This document shows, in pieces, positions 1-6,097 of a stretch of 6,285 nt of DNA (positions within the stretch are counted from its first letter, which is position 1; each line of letters begins with the position of its first letter). Below the pieces are notes generated by a model that was not told the origin of the DNA, did no database searches, and worked only from the letters and a program-made list of their open reading frames with translations. Made by a program: the position numbers and the translations under genes. The DNA comes from Planctomycetota bacterium (GTDB taxonomy: Bacteria > Planctomycetota > Planctomycetia > Isosphaerales > Isosphaeraceae), in NCBI GenBank assembly GCA_021778575.1, contig JAJYCH010000298.1:1-6285 (forward strand), written 5' to 3'.

Positions 1-1
1 T

Positions 2-136
2 TACCCGCGAGGTCGCGCCGACCGCCACGGTCTGGTTCGCGAAGTTGGTCGAGCCGGATTCGAGATTGTGGGGTTCAAAATGCCAGGGGTTTGTCGTTTC
101 CGATTCGATTTTGATTGTCCCGAAGTTGTGATGTGT
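2..136 (-). other. Possible partial reading frame running off the left edge, no start codon
   Basis: One minus-strand frame is open from just after a TAG (137-139) to the window edge, 45 codons. The last 21 codons (about 64 to 2, reading LESGSTNFANQTVAVGATSR and on) are G/C-ending in nearly every codon, as in the real genes here. The upstream half is AT-richer and less gene-like. There is no ATG and no plausible GTG/TTG start before residue 37. It could be the interior of a gene whose 5' part has degenerated or shifted frame, or simply chance. The product is not recognised, though the Thr/Ser/Asn/Val-rich texture would suit an extracellular beta-rich protein. The stop lies just outside the MITE-like element, so insertion alone does not explain the missing 5' end. 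Confidence 0.25.
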
Positions 137-144
137 CTATGCTC

Positions 145-152
145 GACCGTCA
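145..152. repeat. Left flanking direct repeat (candidate target-site duplication)
   Basis: GACCGTCA is repeated exactly at 400-407 in direct orientation, immediately outside both terminal inverted repeats. If the outer TIR base pair is not counted in the element, the direct repeat grows to 10 bp (CGACCGTCAG, 144-153 and 399-408). Confidence 0.55.
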
Positions 153-399
153 GGGTGTAACCGGAATTTCTGGGGGTCTCTGGTCGGCTCTGTCCGGGAA
201 CTTTCCGACGAAGCCTCTCTCTGGAGTGCGAGAGCTTGCTCTCGCTCTGGCGACCGGAGCTTGCTCCGAGCCGAATGACCTGGCCAACGGTTTCCGGCCG
301 AAGACCGTGGAGCAAGCTCCACGAAGCAAAGCGAGAGCAAGCTCTCGCACTCCAGAGAACAAGTCCGTCCGCAAGCCCCCAGAAAAGCTGGGTACACCC
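153..399. mobile_element. MITE-like non-autonomous element with terminal inverted repeats
   Basis: The ends are imperfect inverted repeats of 24 nt: 153-176 begins GGGTGTA and ends TTTCTGGGGG, and 376-399 is its reverse complement at 20 of 24 positions. They are bounded by the direct repeat GACCGTCA (145-152 and 400-407), the form expected of a target-site duplication. The interior (247 bp in all) has no credible gene and is filled by palindromes. Non-autonomous elements moved by a transposase encoded elsewhere have this build. The TSD length of 8-10 bp is ambiguous because the terminal base pair also extends the direct repeat. I do not assign an IS family, since no transposase is present. 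The frames open through it encode only repetitive Leu/Ala/Arg/Ser strings from the repeat arms and are not genes. Confidence 0.6.
218..358. repeat. Nested long inverted repeat built from four GAGCTTGCTC-type mini-palindromes
   Basis: A perfect 29-bp inverted repeat pairs 218-246 with 330-358. In the same register a second 12-bp stem pairs 256-267 with 309-320. Each arm carries two quasi-palindromes with a 2-nt centre: GAGCTTGCTC at 232-241 and 257-266, and GAGCAAGCTC at 310-319 and 335-344. The spacing is 25 nt on both sides, so the array is mirror symmetric. As single-stranded DNA or RNA it could fold either into one long interrupted hairpin of about 140 nt or into four small hairpins. This resembles REP/BIME-type repeats and is probably dispersed in the genome, which is inference. 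Confidence 0.8.
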
Positions 400-407
400 G
401 ACCGTCA
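400..407. repeat. Right flanking direct repeat (candidate target-site duplication)
   Basis: This is the exact second copy of GACCGTCA (145-152). It sits between the right terminal inverted repeat and the leader of the export gene, whose ATG lies 39 nt further on. Confidence 0.55.
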
Positions 408-432
408 GCATGGATCGACCGGATCATCCCCG

Positions 433-439
433 GGGGGAG
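433..439 (+). promoter_or_regulatory. Ribosome binding site of the export gene
   Basis: The purine run GGGGGAG, with core GGAG at 436-439, lies 7 nt before the ATG at 447. It supports that start over the internal ATGs at codons 5 and 9. I see no good -35/-10 pair in the 39 nt between the mobile element and the gene. Confidence 0.65.
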
Positions 440-446
440 TTTCTCG

Positions 447-1976
447 ATGAAGCGAAGCATGGCCGTGGTAATGCTCATCTGTTTTGAAATCGGTTCAGGG
501 CAGGCGCCGGGACAGGACCCGCCTGCCACGACACCGGTCCCGAAGGTCGAAAATGTTCCCAAGCCAGGGCGGATCGAGTTTGTTGGAGATTCACCGATAC
601 AAAAGAATTTCCCGAAAGTCGAAGACATCAAACCGCTGCCGCTGGTGGCCATTCCGGACGATCCGCCCCCTCACGAAGGAGCCATGATCGACCTGCCGAT
701 CACGATCGAGCCACCCGATATGATCACCATCGAGGTTATCGAAGGATTGCCCGGCCGCCCGATCACCGGGGATCACCTGGTCAAGCCCGACGGCGCTGTC
801 TCGCTTGGTTTCTATGGCGAGGTCCACGTTCGCGGTCTGACCGTGGAACAGGCCAAGATCAAGGTTCTTATGCATCTCAGAAAATTTGTCAGGGACGAAG
901 CCCTTGGCTTGATCGCGGATACGGGTGACGCCGTAGATCAACCGGGTGGTGTTGCTCCACCAGATGCCCCGAATCCGTTTAACCTCACTCCTCGACCCGA
1001 CGTGAATGAGATCGAGATACTCCGCAGACCCATGCCGCCGCCCGTTCCCGCTCCCGCCGCGACACCGAAGCCGGCCGAGACCCTGAAAAGCTCCGGAGAC
1101 GCGGACAATTCGCTCTCGCGGAATGACAGGAAGGCGAAACGACGGCAGCGAGTCACGCTGAAGATCCGCCGGGTCAAGCCGACCTCGAGGGAACTTCCGG
1201 TCGCAACCGCCCCGAACCAGGACCCAACACCGCCGGGTGTCCAACCGCCGCCTGACAAGGGCCAGGTGCCACCCGCTGTACCTGAGCAGGACATAACACG
1301 TCCTGAAATTCACCTCGTCGCACCGGCCGATTCAAACCGGGTCTTTGTCGATATCTCGGCTTACCACAGTAAGGTTTATTACGTTCAAGGAGATGTCGGG
1401 GTTCCGGGACGACTCCCCTGGATCGGAAAAGAAACGGTTCTCGACGCTCTGAATTATGCGGGAGGATTGATCCCCACGGCCGAGCCGACCGACATTCATC
1501 TCTATCGCCCGGCGAGGGGCGGCAAGCCGGCCCGGGACTACAAGATCGATCACGCGGCGATCCTTCGAGGCGAAGCGCGGGCGAACCTGCAACTCTTCCC
1601 CGACGATCGGCTGGTGATCGGCCGGAATGTGATCGTCAAGAAGACGATGGAGATCGACCGGGCTCTGGCTCCGATCAACAGTGTCTGGAATGCCATCTTT
1701 CAGAGTAGTCTCACCGCTCGCTATGTCTCATCGATGTCCGCGCCGATCACCGGTTCTAATCCTGACGTGAAGGTGAACGGTCGGAGCGTCCCGAACGTCG
1801 CGAATTTCGACCAGATGACCATCGCCCAGCGCGATGCCTTCATCAAGGCTTACTTTGAGTTCGTCTGGTCACTCTCATCGAAGGAGAGCGGGGCGATGCT
1901 CGATGAAGCGAAGTTCCGTGAGGAAGTGATGAAGCGGCTCAATGTCCCGACCCCAGTGGCTCCGGACCCGAAGTAA
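447..1976 (+). CDS. Secreted polysaccharide biosynthesis/export protein with SLBB domain
   Basis: This 509-residue Wza-like protein probably takes part in export of capsular or extracellular polysaccharide across the outer envelope. A short signal-like segment (residues 1-20, ending SGQA) has no convincing lipobox. Residues 85-155 match the Poly_export fold: IEPPDMITIEV, the VKPDGAVSLGFYGEV strand pair, then the helix GLTVEQAKIKV. About 130 Pro-rich, low-complexity residues (157-287) follow, with a basic patch near 225-243. The closing strand (NRVFVDISAYHSKVYYVQ, 298-314) continues into an SLBB domain (about 309-395: VQGDVGVPG, then ETVLDALNYAGG, then FPDDRLVIGRN). The C-terminal helices (400-500) match what I recall of planctomycete members of this family. 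The gene stands alone on its strand, with no kinase or polymerase partner visible. Classical Wza proteins are shorter and lipidated. Family assignment is firm; the polymer exported is unknown. Confidence 0.88.
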   Translation: MKRSMAVVMLICFEIGSGQAPGQDPPATTPVPKVENVPKPGRIEFVGDSPIQKNFPKVEDIKPLPLVAIPDDPPPHEGAMIDLPITIEPPDMITIEVIEGLPGRPITGDHLVKPDGAVSLGFYGEVHVRGLTVEQAKIKVLMHLRKFVRDEALGLIADTGDAVDQPGGVAPPDAPNPFNLTPRPDVNEIEILRRPMPPPVPAPAATPKPAETLKSSGDADNSLSRNDRKAKRRQRVTLKIRRVKPTSRELPVATAPNQDPTPPGVQPPPDKGQVPPAVPEQDITRPEIHLVAPADSNRVFVDISAYHSKVYYVQGDVGVPGRLPWIGKETVLDALNYAGGLIPTAEPTDIHLYRPARGGKPARDYKIDHAAILRGEARANLQLFPDDRLVIGRNVIVKKTMEIDRALAPINSVWNAIFQSSLTARYVSSMSAPITGSNPDVKVNGRSVPNVANFDQMTIAQRDAFIKAYFEFVWSLSSKESGAMLDEAKFREEVMKRLNVPTPVAPDPK

Positions 1977-1999
1977 TTGGGGCCGGATTCCGGTTCCTC

Positions 2000-2043
2000 G
2001 GAGCGATCGCGCGGACGAGTGTCTCGATCGTCGCGATCGCTCC
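2000..2043. terminator. Candidate bidirectional terminator between convergent genes
   Basis: The 12-bp arm GGAGCGATCGCG (2000-2011) is perfectly complementary to 2032-2043, with a 20-nt loop that can form an inner CGAG/CTCG stem (2016-2019 and 2023-2026). It lies in the 76-nt gap between the stops of the export gene (+) and the transporter gene (-), where a shared terminator is expected. No T-run follows on either strand, so it is not a textbook intrinsic terminator. The self-complementary core GCGATCGC also occurs in each arm, so a protein-binding role is possible. Confidence 0.5.
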
Positions 2044-2052
2044 CGGATTCGT

Positions 2053-3462
2053 TCACTCCGGCAGCGGCTTTCCCTTGGTCTCGGGGGCGAACGGCAGCGC
2101 CGCCAGGCCGATCAGGAAGACGAGACACATGGTCACGCCGGCATAACGGCGGGCATCGATCTCGCCGAAGCCTCCGTAGACCCGACTGGTCAGCAGGCCC
2201 AGAAACAGCGGGCCGACGGCGGCCACCAGTCGGCCGACGTTGTAGCAGAACGAGGTTCCGGTACTCCGGAGCCGGGTCGGGAACAGTTCGGGGAAATAGA
2301 TCGCGTAGCCGCCGAACAGGGTCATCTGGCAGAAGCCCATGAGCGGGATCATCCAGAAAATGTCCGAATAATTGTTGATAAATTTGAACGTCCCCGCGGT
2401 AGCGACCATCGCCAGCAGAAAGCCGATCGCGAACGCCTGCTTCCGGCCGATGTAGGCGGTCACTCGCGTGAACGCGTAAACGCCGAAGAATCCGCCGAAA
2501 TTCTGGAGCAGTGAGGTTACTCCGACGAGAAATGTCAGCCGGCCCTTGATGAGGTCGTCGGTCATGTGTTCCGCGATCATCCGCTGTTTGAAGATCGCGC
2601 TGATGAGTCCGAAGCTGAAAAACCCGATGCCCCAGAGGCCGACCACGCCCGAGAAGCCGAGGATCATGCCGACGATGGCGTTCTTCCGCCAGCGGGGGTC
2701 GCGAAAAAGCTCGGAAATCGACCCGGCCTTCGCCTCGGGAGACGCCAGTCCGTCCTCGGCTCGGGTCGCGGCCTTCCACTTTTCGGGCTCTTTCAATCGG
2801 CGGCGAATGAGGACAGCCAGGAGCGCGGGAGCCATGCCAATGACAAACATGGTTCGCCAGGCGCTGCCCACCGCGCCGCTTTCCTCGAGCTTGCCGAGGC
2901 TCATTCCGATTAATGCGGCGATCATGTTGCCGACGGCCGACATCGCCTGGACCCATCCCAGCGCGAACGGTCGGGCACGGTCGGGAATCACCTCGGCGAC
3001 CAGCGAGACGCCGACGGCGAATTCGCCGCCAACGCCCAATCCAGTCAGAAATCGAAAGACCGAGAAGCTCCAGACATCCCACGAGAACGCGCTCAGGCCG
3101 GTGAAGGCCGAATACGTCAAGATCGTCAGGAGCATCGTCCTCGCCCGACCGATCCGATCCCCCAGCACGCCGAAGAAGAGCCCGCCGATCGCCCAGCCGA
3201 GCATGAAAATCATTGTCGCGTAGCCTTCGTATTCGGCCACGCTGCCGGCTGATGGGGCGAGGCTGGAGGTCCCTCTCAACAGTTCGGTGATGGCCGGCTT
3301 CCGTGCCAGGTTGAAGAGTTGCTGGTCCATCGTGTCGAACATCCAGCCCAGGGCCGCGACGATCAGGACGAACCAGTGGTAGCGAGTCAGGTCCTTGTAC
3401 CATGGTCCGGAGCTGGACGAATCGGCGGCGGATCGGACCAGGTCAGGGTCTTCAAAGTGCAT
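2053..3462 (-). CDS. MFS transporter, sugar/metabolite porter type, 12 transmembrane helices
   Basis: This 469-residue inner-membrane permease is probably a proton-coupled symporter of a sugar or organic acid. About 12 hydrophobic helices are visible (near 29-47, 79-100, 108-126, 130-156, 166-186, 202-220, 263-287, 309-330, 342-363, 367-388, 403-425 and 439-459). Family motifs are GVLGDRIGRAR after helix 2 (98-108, MFS motif A), RFLTGLGVGGEF in helix 4 (137-148), PDRARP (160-165), GRK after helix 8 (339-341), PELFPTRLRSTG (391-402) and the C-terminal PETKGKPLPE. Acidic D43 and D46 in helix 1 could take part in coupling. The ATG at 3462 is chosen because GGAGAG lies 7 nt upstream. An ATG at 3507 and a TTG at 3534 would lengthen the product but fall inside the putative promoter. 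It is divergent from the GT-C-like gene. Substrate cannot be read from sequence. Confidence 0.9.
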   Translation of the reverse strand: MHFEDPDLVRSAADSSSSGPWYKDLTRYHWFVLIVAALGWMFDTMDQQLFNLARKPAITELLRGTSSLAPSAGSVAEYEGYATMIFMLGWAIGGLFFGVLGDRIGRARTMLLTILTYSAFTGLSAFSWDVWSFSVFRFLTGLGVGGEFAVGVSLVAEVIPDRARPFALGWVQAMSAVGNMIAALIGMSLGKLEESGAVGSAWRTMFVIGMAPALLAVLIRRRLKEPEKWKAATRAEDGLASPEAKAGSISELFRDPRWRKNAIVGMILGFSGVVGLWGIGFFSFGLISAIFKQRMIAEHMTDDLIKGRLTFLVGVTSLLQNFGGFFGVYAFTRVTAYIGRKQAFAIGFLLAMVATAGTFKFINNYSDIFWMIPLMGFCQMTLFGGYAIYFPELFPTRLRSTGTSFCYNVGRLVAAVGPLFLGLLTSRVYGGFGEIDARRYAGVTMCLVFLIGLAALPFAPETKGKPLPE

Positions 3463-3469
3463 GAGAGGG

Positions 3470-3475
3470 CTCTCC
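3470..3475 (-). promoter_or_regulatory. Ribosome binding site that sets the transporter start
   Basis: GGAGAG on the minus strand lies 7 nt before the ATG at 3462, the same spacing as in the two other genes here that have clear binding sites. The ATG 45 nt upstream has only a weak GGGA. This decides for the shorter 469-residue product. Confidence 0.6.
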
Positions 3476-3505
3476 GGATCGGCAACGGCGGTCGATCGGA
3501 CGAAC

Positions 3506-3534
3506 ATAACACCATTCCCGGCCCGATGCCGCAA
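3506..3534 (-). promoter_or_regulatory. Weak candidate promoter of the transporter gene
   Basis: TTGCGG (3534-3529), a 17-nt spacer, then TGTTAT (3511-3506) resembles a housekeeping sigma promoter at 3 of 6 and 4 of 6 positions. It would start transcription near 3499 and leave a leader of about 36 nt containing the GGAGAG site. The -10 lacks the conserved second A, so this is a tentative call. Confidence 0.25.
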
Positions 3535-3560
3535 CCTAGTGGAGCATTTTTCGGAACAGG

Positions 3561-3589
3561 TCGACCGCGAACCCCGAACCGGCTAAGAT
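3561..3589 (+). promoter_or_regulatory. Candidate promoter of the GT-C-like gene, placed for a leaderless transcript
   Basis: TCGACC (3561-3566), exactly 17 nt, then TAAGAT (3584-3589) matches the housekeeping consensus at 4 of 6 positions in each box. The expected start point, about 7 nt after the -10, coincides with the ATG at 3596. The only purine run before that ATG (AGG, 3591-3593) is too close to act as a normal ribosome site, so the transcript may begin at or next to the start codon. Confidence 0.4.
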
Positions 3590-3595
3590 CAGGTC

Positions 3596-5068
3596 ATGCG
3601 ACGTCTCGCATTATTCGTGGTTTCCGCTCAGGCCATTTTGGTTGTGGCGTTCGGCTTCGTCCTGCGCTCGAAGACTCCGAAATTTCCACTCGGGATTCCC
3701 GGCGAGTGGGAATGGCTGCGGATCGATGCGTCGATGGTCGGGTATTCGCTGATCCTGGCGGTCGTGGCAATCCTGGGATTTGCCGTCTTCGCCGCCGCTG
3801 GGTTCCAGTCGTTGAGCCGTCCGGGTCGGCCGGTTCGCGAAGGATTCTGGCTGAGTGGGTTGGTCTTCGCCGCGATTCTCGTCCAGGCGGTTACTCAGGA
3901 AGCCGCTCCGGTGGGTTACGGCCTGTCGAAGTGGATCATCGCGCTGCATGCTCCCGGATCGAGCGGTTATTACACGGTCGCCAAGAACCAGATGAGCGAC
4001 CCGGCTCGGTTCCTGGCGGATTATCCGAGCTGGATTGCCCGGCAGGACGCGCTTCACGTCGGTACTCACCCCCCTGGCCTGTTCGTCGTTGCCCGAGGGA
4101 TGCTGAGCGCGATGGAATCCCGCCCGGAACTGAGTCGTCGCGTGATCGAATTATCTCCCAGATCGGTGGCCAGCGCGGTCAAGGCGTATCGGGAAACGCT
4201 CGATCTCTCCCGGGCCGATGGGGCGGCGCTGGCATTGACCGGCGCCCTGACCTTGCTCGCGTGTGCCCTGTCGGTCGTACCGATTTATCTGCTGGCGCGG
4301 TCGGTCTTGCCCGCGTCGGCCGCCTGGGCTTCGGCGGCTCTCTGGCCTCTGGTCCCGTCGGCCTTGTTGTTCCAGCCGACGGCCGATACCGCGTTCCCTT
4401 TGCTCTCGACCACCGCGATCGCTCTGGCGAGCTGGGCGGTTCGGTCGGGCCGGAAAACCGGGCTCATGCTCGGCCTGCTCTCGGGGCTGACGATGGCGCT
4501 CGGGATGTTCTTCACGCTGGCGTTCTTGCCGGTCGGTCTGGTCGTCGCGCTGGTGTTGCTGAGTCCGAGCGGGCTGACTCCCTCACGGAAAGTCGGCCTG
4601 TTCCTGGTGACGGGGCTGGGCTTTCTGGCGGCGACTTTCGCCTGGTGGGGCCTGACTTCGGCCAGTCCATTCGTGATCTGGTGGATCAACCAGAAGAACC
4701 ACGGGCGGTTTTATGCCGAATATCCCCGGAGTTACTGGGCCTGGGTGCTCGAAAATCCTCTGGAACTGGCGATTGCTCTCGGCCTTCCCGCCGCGGTCTG
4801 GGGGCTGGTTGGTCTGGCAAAGCCGCGTCAGATTCCTCGGGTGACCTGGGCGACGGTGCTTGTCCTGGCTTTCCTGACGTTCAGTGGCAAGAACCTGAGC
4901 GAGGTGGCCCGGCTCTGGCTGCCGTTGATGCCGGGACTTCTCGTCGGGGCGGGATCGGTGTTGGCGAGGCTCGGCGCTCGCCCCTGGGAACTGGGTGCGA
5001 CCATCGCGCTGACGGGCCTCCAGGTTCTTTGCCTGGAAGCCACGATCCAGGTTGTTTATCCGATCTGA
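3596..5068 (+). CDS. Polytopic membrane protein, GT-C-like (possible glycosyltransferase)
   Basis: This 490-residue protein has about 11-12 hydrophobic segments (for example 5-24, 48-70, 85-104, 212-236, 240-260, 262-282, 288-323, 332-352, 389-407, 416-432, 440-456 and 464-483). A large non-membrane loop spans about 105-207. In it DALHVGTHPPG (151-161) recalls the His/Pro loop motif of GT-C glycosyltransferases that use lipid-linked sugars. GEWEW (36-40) lies after helix 1, where such enzymes carry an acidic catalytic residue. SEVARLWLPLMPGLL (435-449) resembles the conserved E-x-x-R-x-W-x-P segment of related bacterial membrane transferases. Activity is inferred from these partial motifs only; an uncharacterised membrane protein is the safe name. 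The start is the first ATG of the frame and gives a full helix 1; the next Met (47) would delete it. No Shine-Dalgarno site is evident. Confidence 0.8.
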   Translation: MRRLALFVVSAQAILVVAFGFVLRSKTPKFPLGIPGEWEWLRIDASMVGYSLILAVVAILGFAVFAAAGFQSLSRPGRPVREGFWLSGLVFAAILVQAVTQEAAPVGYGLSKWIIALHAPGSSGYYTVAKNQMSDPARFLADYPSWIARQDALHVGTHPPGLFVVARGMLSAMESRPELSRRVIELSPRSVASAVKAYRETLDLSRADGAALALTGALTLLACALSVVPIYLLARSVLPASAAWASAALWPLVPSALLFQPTADTAFPLLSTTAIALASWAVRSGRKTGLMLGLLSGLTMALGMFFTLAFLPVGLVVALVLLSPSGLTPSRKVGLFLVTGLGFLAATFAWWGLTSASPFVIWWINQKNHGRFYAEYPRSYWAWVLENPLELAIALGLPAAVWGLVGLAKPRQIPRVTWATVLVLAFLTFSGKNLSEVARLWLPLMPGLLVGAGSVLARLGARPWELGATIALTGLQVLCLEATIQVVYPI

Positions 5069-5080
5069 TCAGGAGCGGCA

Positions 5081-6085
5081 TCACCTGGCCGGCAGGAGTC
5101 GGTTTTCGAGCGACTCGATGATCTGCCGTTCTCGCTTGAGTTGCTGTTCGGCGTCGCGAAGCTGCTGACGCTCGGACTTGCTTTCGTTGCCGAGGTTGAC
5201 GGCTTCGAGAAGCTGTGTCCTGGCCCGATTCATCAGGTCGATGGCTTCGTTTTTCTTGGCCGTGAGCTGTTGCATCAAGCCGGCGTCATCGGGCTTGTCA
5301 TGGATCTGAGCTTCGAGCTTCTGCGCCTCGGTCACGAGCGCGACGGCCTTGCCCTCGTTCTTGACCGCGTCATCGATCAGGGCGATGACCGCGTCTTCGG
5401 TCGATCGTACCTGTAACGCGGCTGTCATCTCCCGGAAACGCTTCTCCTTGGCTTGTTCGGCTTCGAGGGTCGCCCGTTTTTCGGCCAAGATGGCCTCGGC
5501 GACTTCGATCGCCGTCTGGCGGATTTTTGTTTCCTTCTCTTTCGTATACTTTTCAAGGATGGCCAGTTGCATCTGAGCTTGTTCGTGATCGAACTGCGCT
5601 TGCTGTCTTGTCAGTTGCGCAGCGATCAAAGTTGACGAAGCGACGATCCCTTTGCGAGCCTGATCCCGAAGCTCCTCCAGGCGATCGATCGACTCTTCGA
5701 GAAATTGGCCAGCCAGCTTGATCTCTCCCAGAACCGTGGCTTTGTCTTGGAGGAAAATTCCTTCCTGATATTCCATGAGTTGGTAGCGGCTTTTCGCCAG
5801 CGCTTCTTCCGCCACTTTCTGCTCTTTTCGGGTCCTGGCTACCACCAGTTGCTGGCCGGCCACGATGTCGATCATCTGGGTCTTGACTTCGTTTCGCAAC
5901 GCGGCGACCGCGTCTTCGAGGATCTGGAACTTCGCGCGGCGCTCCTTGAGCTGGGCCTCGACGACCGCCCGGTCTAGCGCTGGATCATCGGCGCGGGCCT
6001 CGGGCATCGGCCGGCATGTTCCGGCGATCACGGCCATGAGAAGACTGGCTAACGCGGTCTCGAACCAATTCGCGCGTAATAACAT
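5081..6085 (-). CDS. Secreted alpha-helical coiled-coil protein resembling an efflux-adaptor hairpin
   Basis: This 334-residue protein is exported: residues 1-32 have a basic start, a hydrophobic core (ALASLLMAVIAG) and an ARA/DD signal-peptidase site. The mature part is almost entirely Glu/Lys/Arg/Ala/Gln-rich helix with heptad-like leucines (38-225, then 245-330 after a short break near HDKPDD). Residues 101-215, with YQLMEYQEGIF, GEIKLAGQFLEESIDRLEEL, the turn KGIVASS and LAILEKYTKEKE, strongly recall the helical hairpin of planctomycete HlyD/RND-type periplasmic adaptors. The lipoyl and beta-barrel domains of an adaptor are absent, and the tip Arg/Leu/Ser pattern is not clearly kept. It may be a periplasmic scaffold or cell-wall-associated protein. 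The start is supported by AAGGA 7 nt upstream. Its stop lies 12 nt from that of the convergent GT-C-like gene. The specific function is unknown. Confidence 0.82.
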   Translation of the reverse strand: MLLRANWFETALASLLMAVIAGTCRPMPEARADDPALDRAVVEAQLKERRAKFQILEDAVAALRNEVKTQMIDIVAGQQLVVARTRKEQKVAEEALAKSRYQLMEYQEGIFLQDKATVLGEIKLAGQFLEESIDRLEELRDQARKGIVASSTLIAAQLTRQQAQFDHEQAQMQLAILEKYTKEKETKIRQTAIEVAEAILAEKRATLEAEQAKEKRFREMTAALQVRSTEDAVIALIDDAVKNEGKAVALVTEAQKLEAQIHDKPDDAGLMQQLTAKKNEAIDLMNRARTQLLEAVNLGNESKSERQQLRDAEQQLKRERQIIESLENRLLPAR

Positions 6086-6092
6086 GGGTGCG

Positions 6093-6097
6093 TCCTT
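6093..6097 (-). promoter_or_regulatory. Ribosome binding site of the coiled-coil gene
   Basis: AAGGA on the minus strand lies 7 nt before the ATG at 6085. Its first A (6097) is also the last base of the 13-bp dyad, so a hairpin formed in the leader would abut the ribosome site. Confidence 0.65.

Noticed and set aside
232..344. Repeated GAGCTTGCTC/GAGCAAGCTC units as a CRISPR array
   Set aside because: The units are only 10 bp, lie in inverted rather than direct orientation across the axis, and have no uniform spacers and no cas genes nearby.
1..450. Several open frames on both strands across the first 450 bases (for example 1-411 and 137-652 on the minus strand, 115-450 on the plus strand)
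   Set aside because: Their translations are repetitive strings generated by the inverted-repeat arms (EQALAL, RASSRTPE and similar). They lack ribosome sites and overlap the repeat and the real gene at 447.
1850..3403. Long minus-strand frame in another register over the transporter
   Set aside because: It is Arg/Asp/Pro-rich with no recognisable motif or membrane segments, whereas the overlapping frame has all the MFS motifs. It is a by-product of high GC3.
3463..3475. GAGAG/CTCTC mini-dyad beside the transporter start
   Set aside because: The 5-bp arms with a 2-nt centre are too short to argue for regulation, and the symmetry is largely the ribosome site itself.
3463..3534. Upstream starts for the transporter (ATG at 3507, TTG at 3534)
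   Set aside because: The extension has no conserved feature and overlaps the candidate promoter. GGAGAG at 7 nt favours the ATG at 3462.
3319..5121. 600-codon plus-strand frame, longer than the GT-C-like gene it overlaps
   Set aside because: The product is Arg/Gly/Ser/Asp-rich low-complexity sequence and crosses into the divergent transporter gene. The 3596-5068 frame has regular membrane helices and G/C-ending codons.
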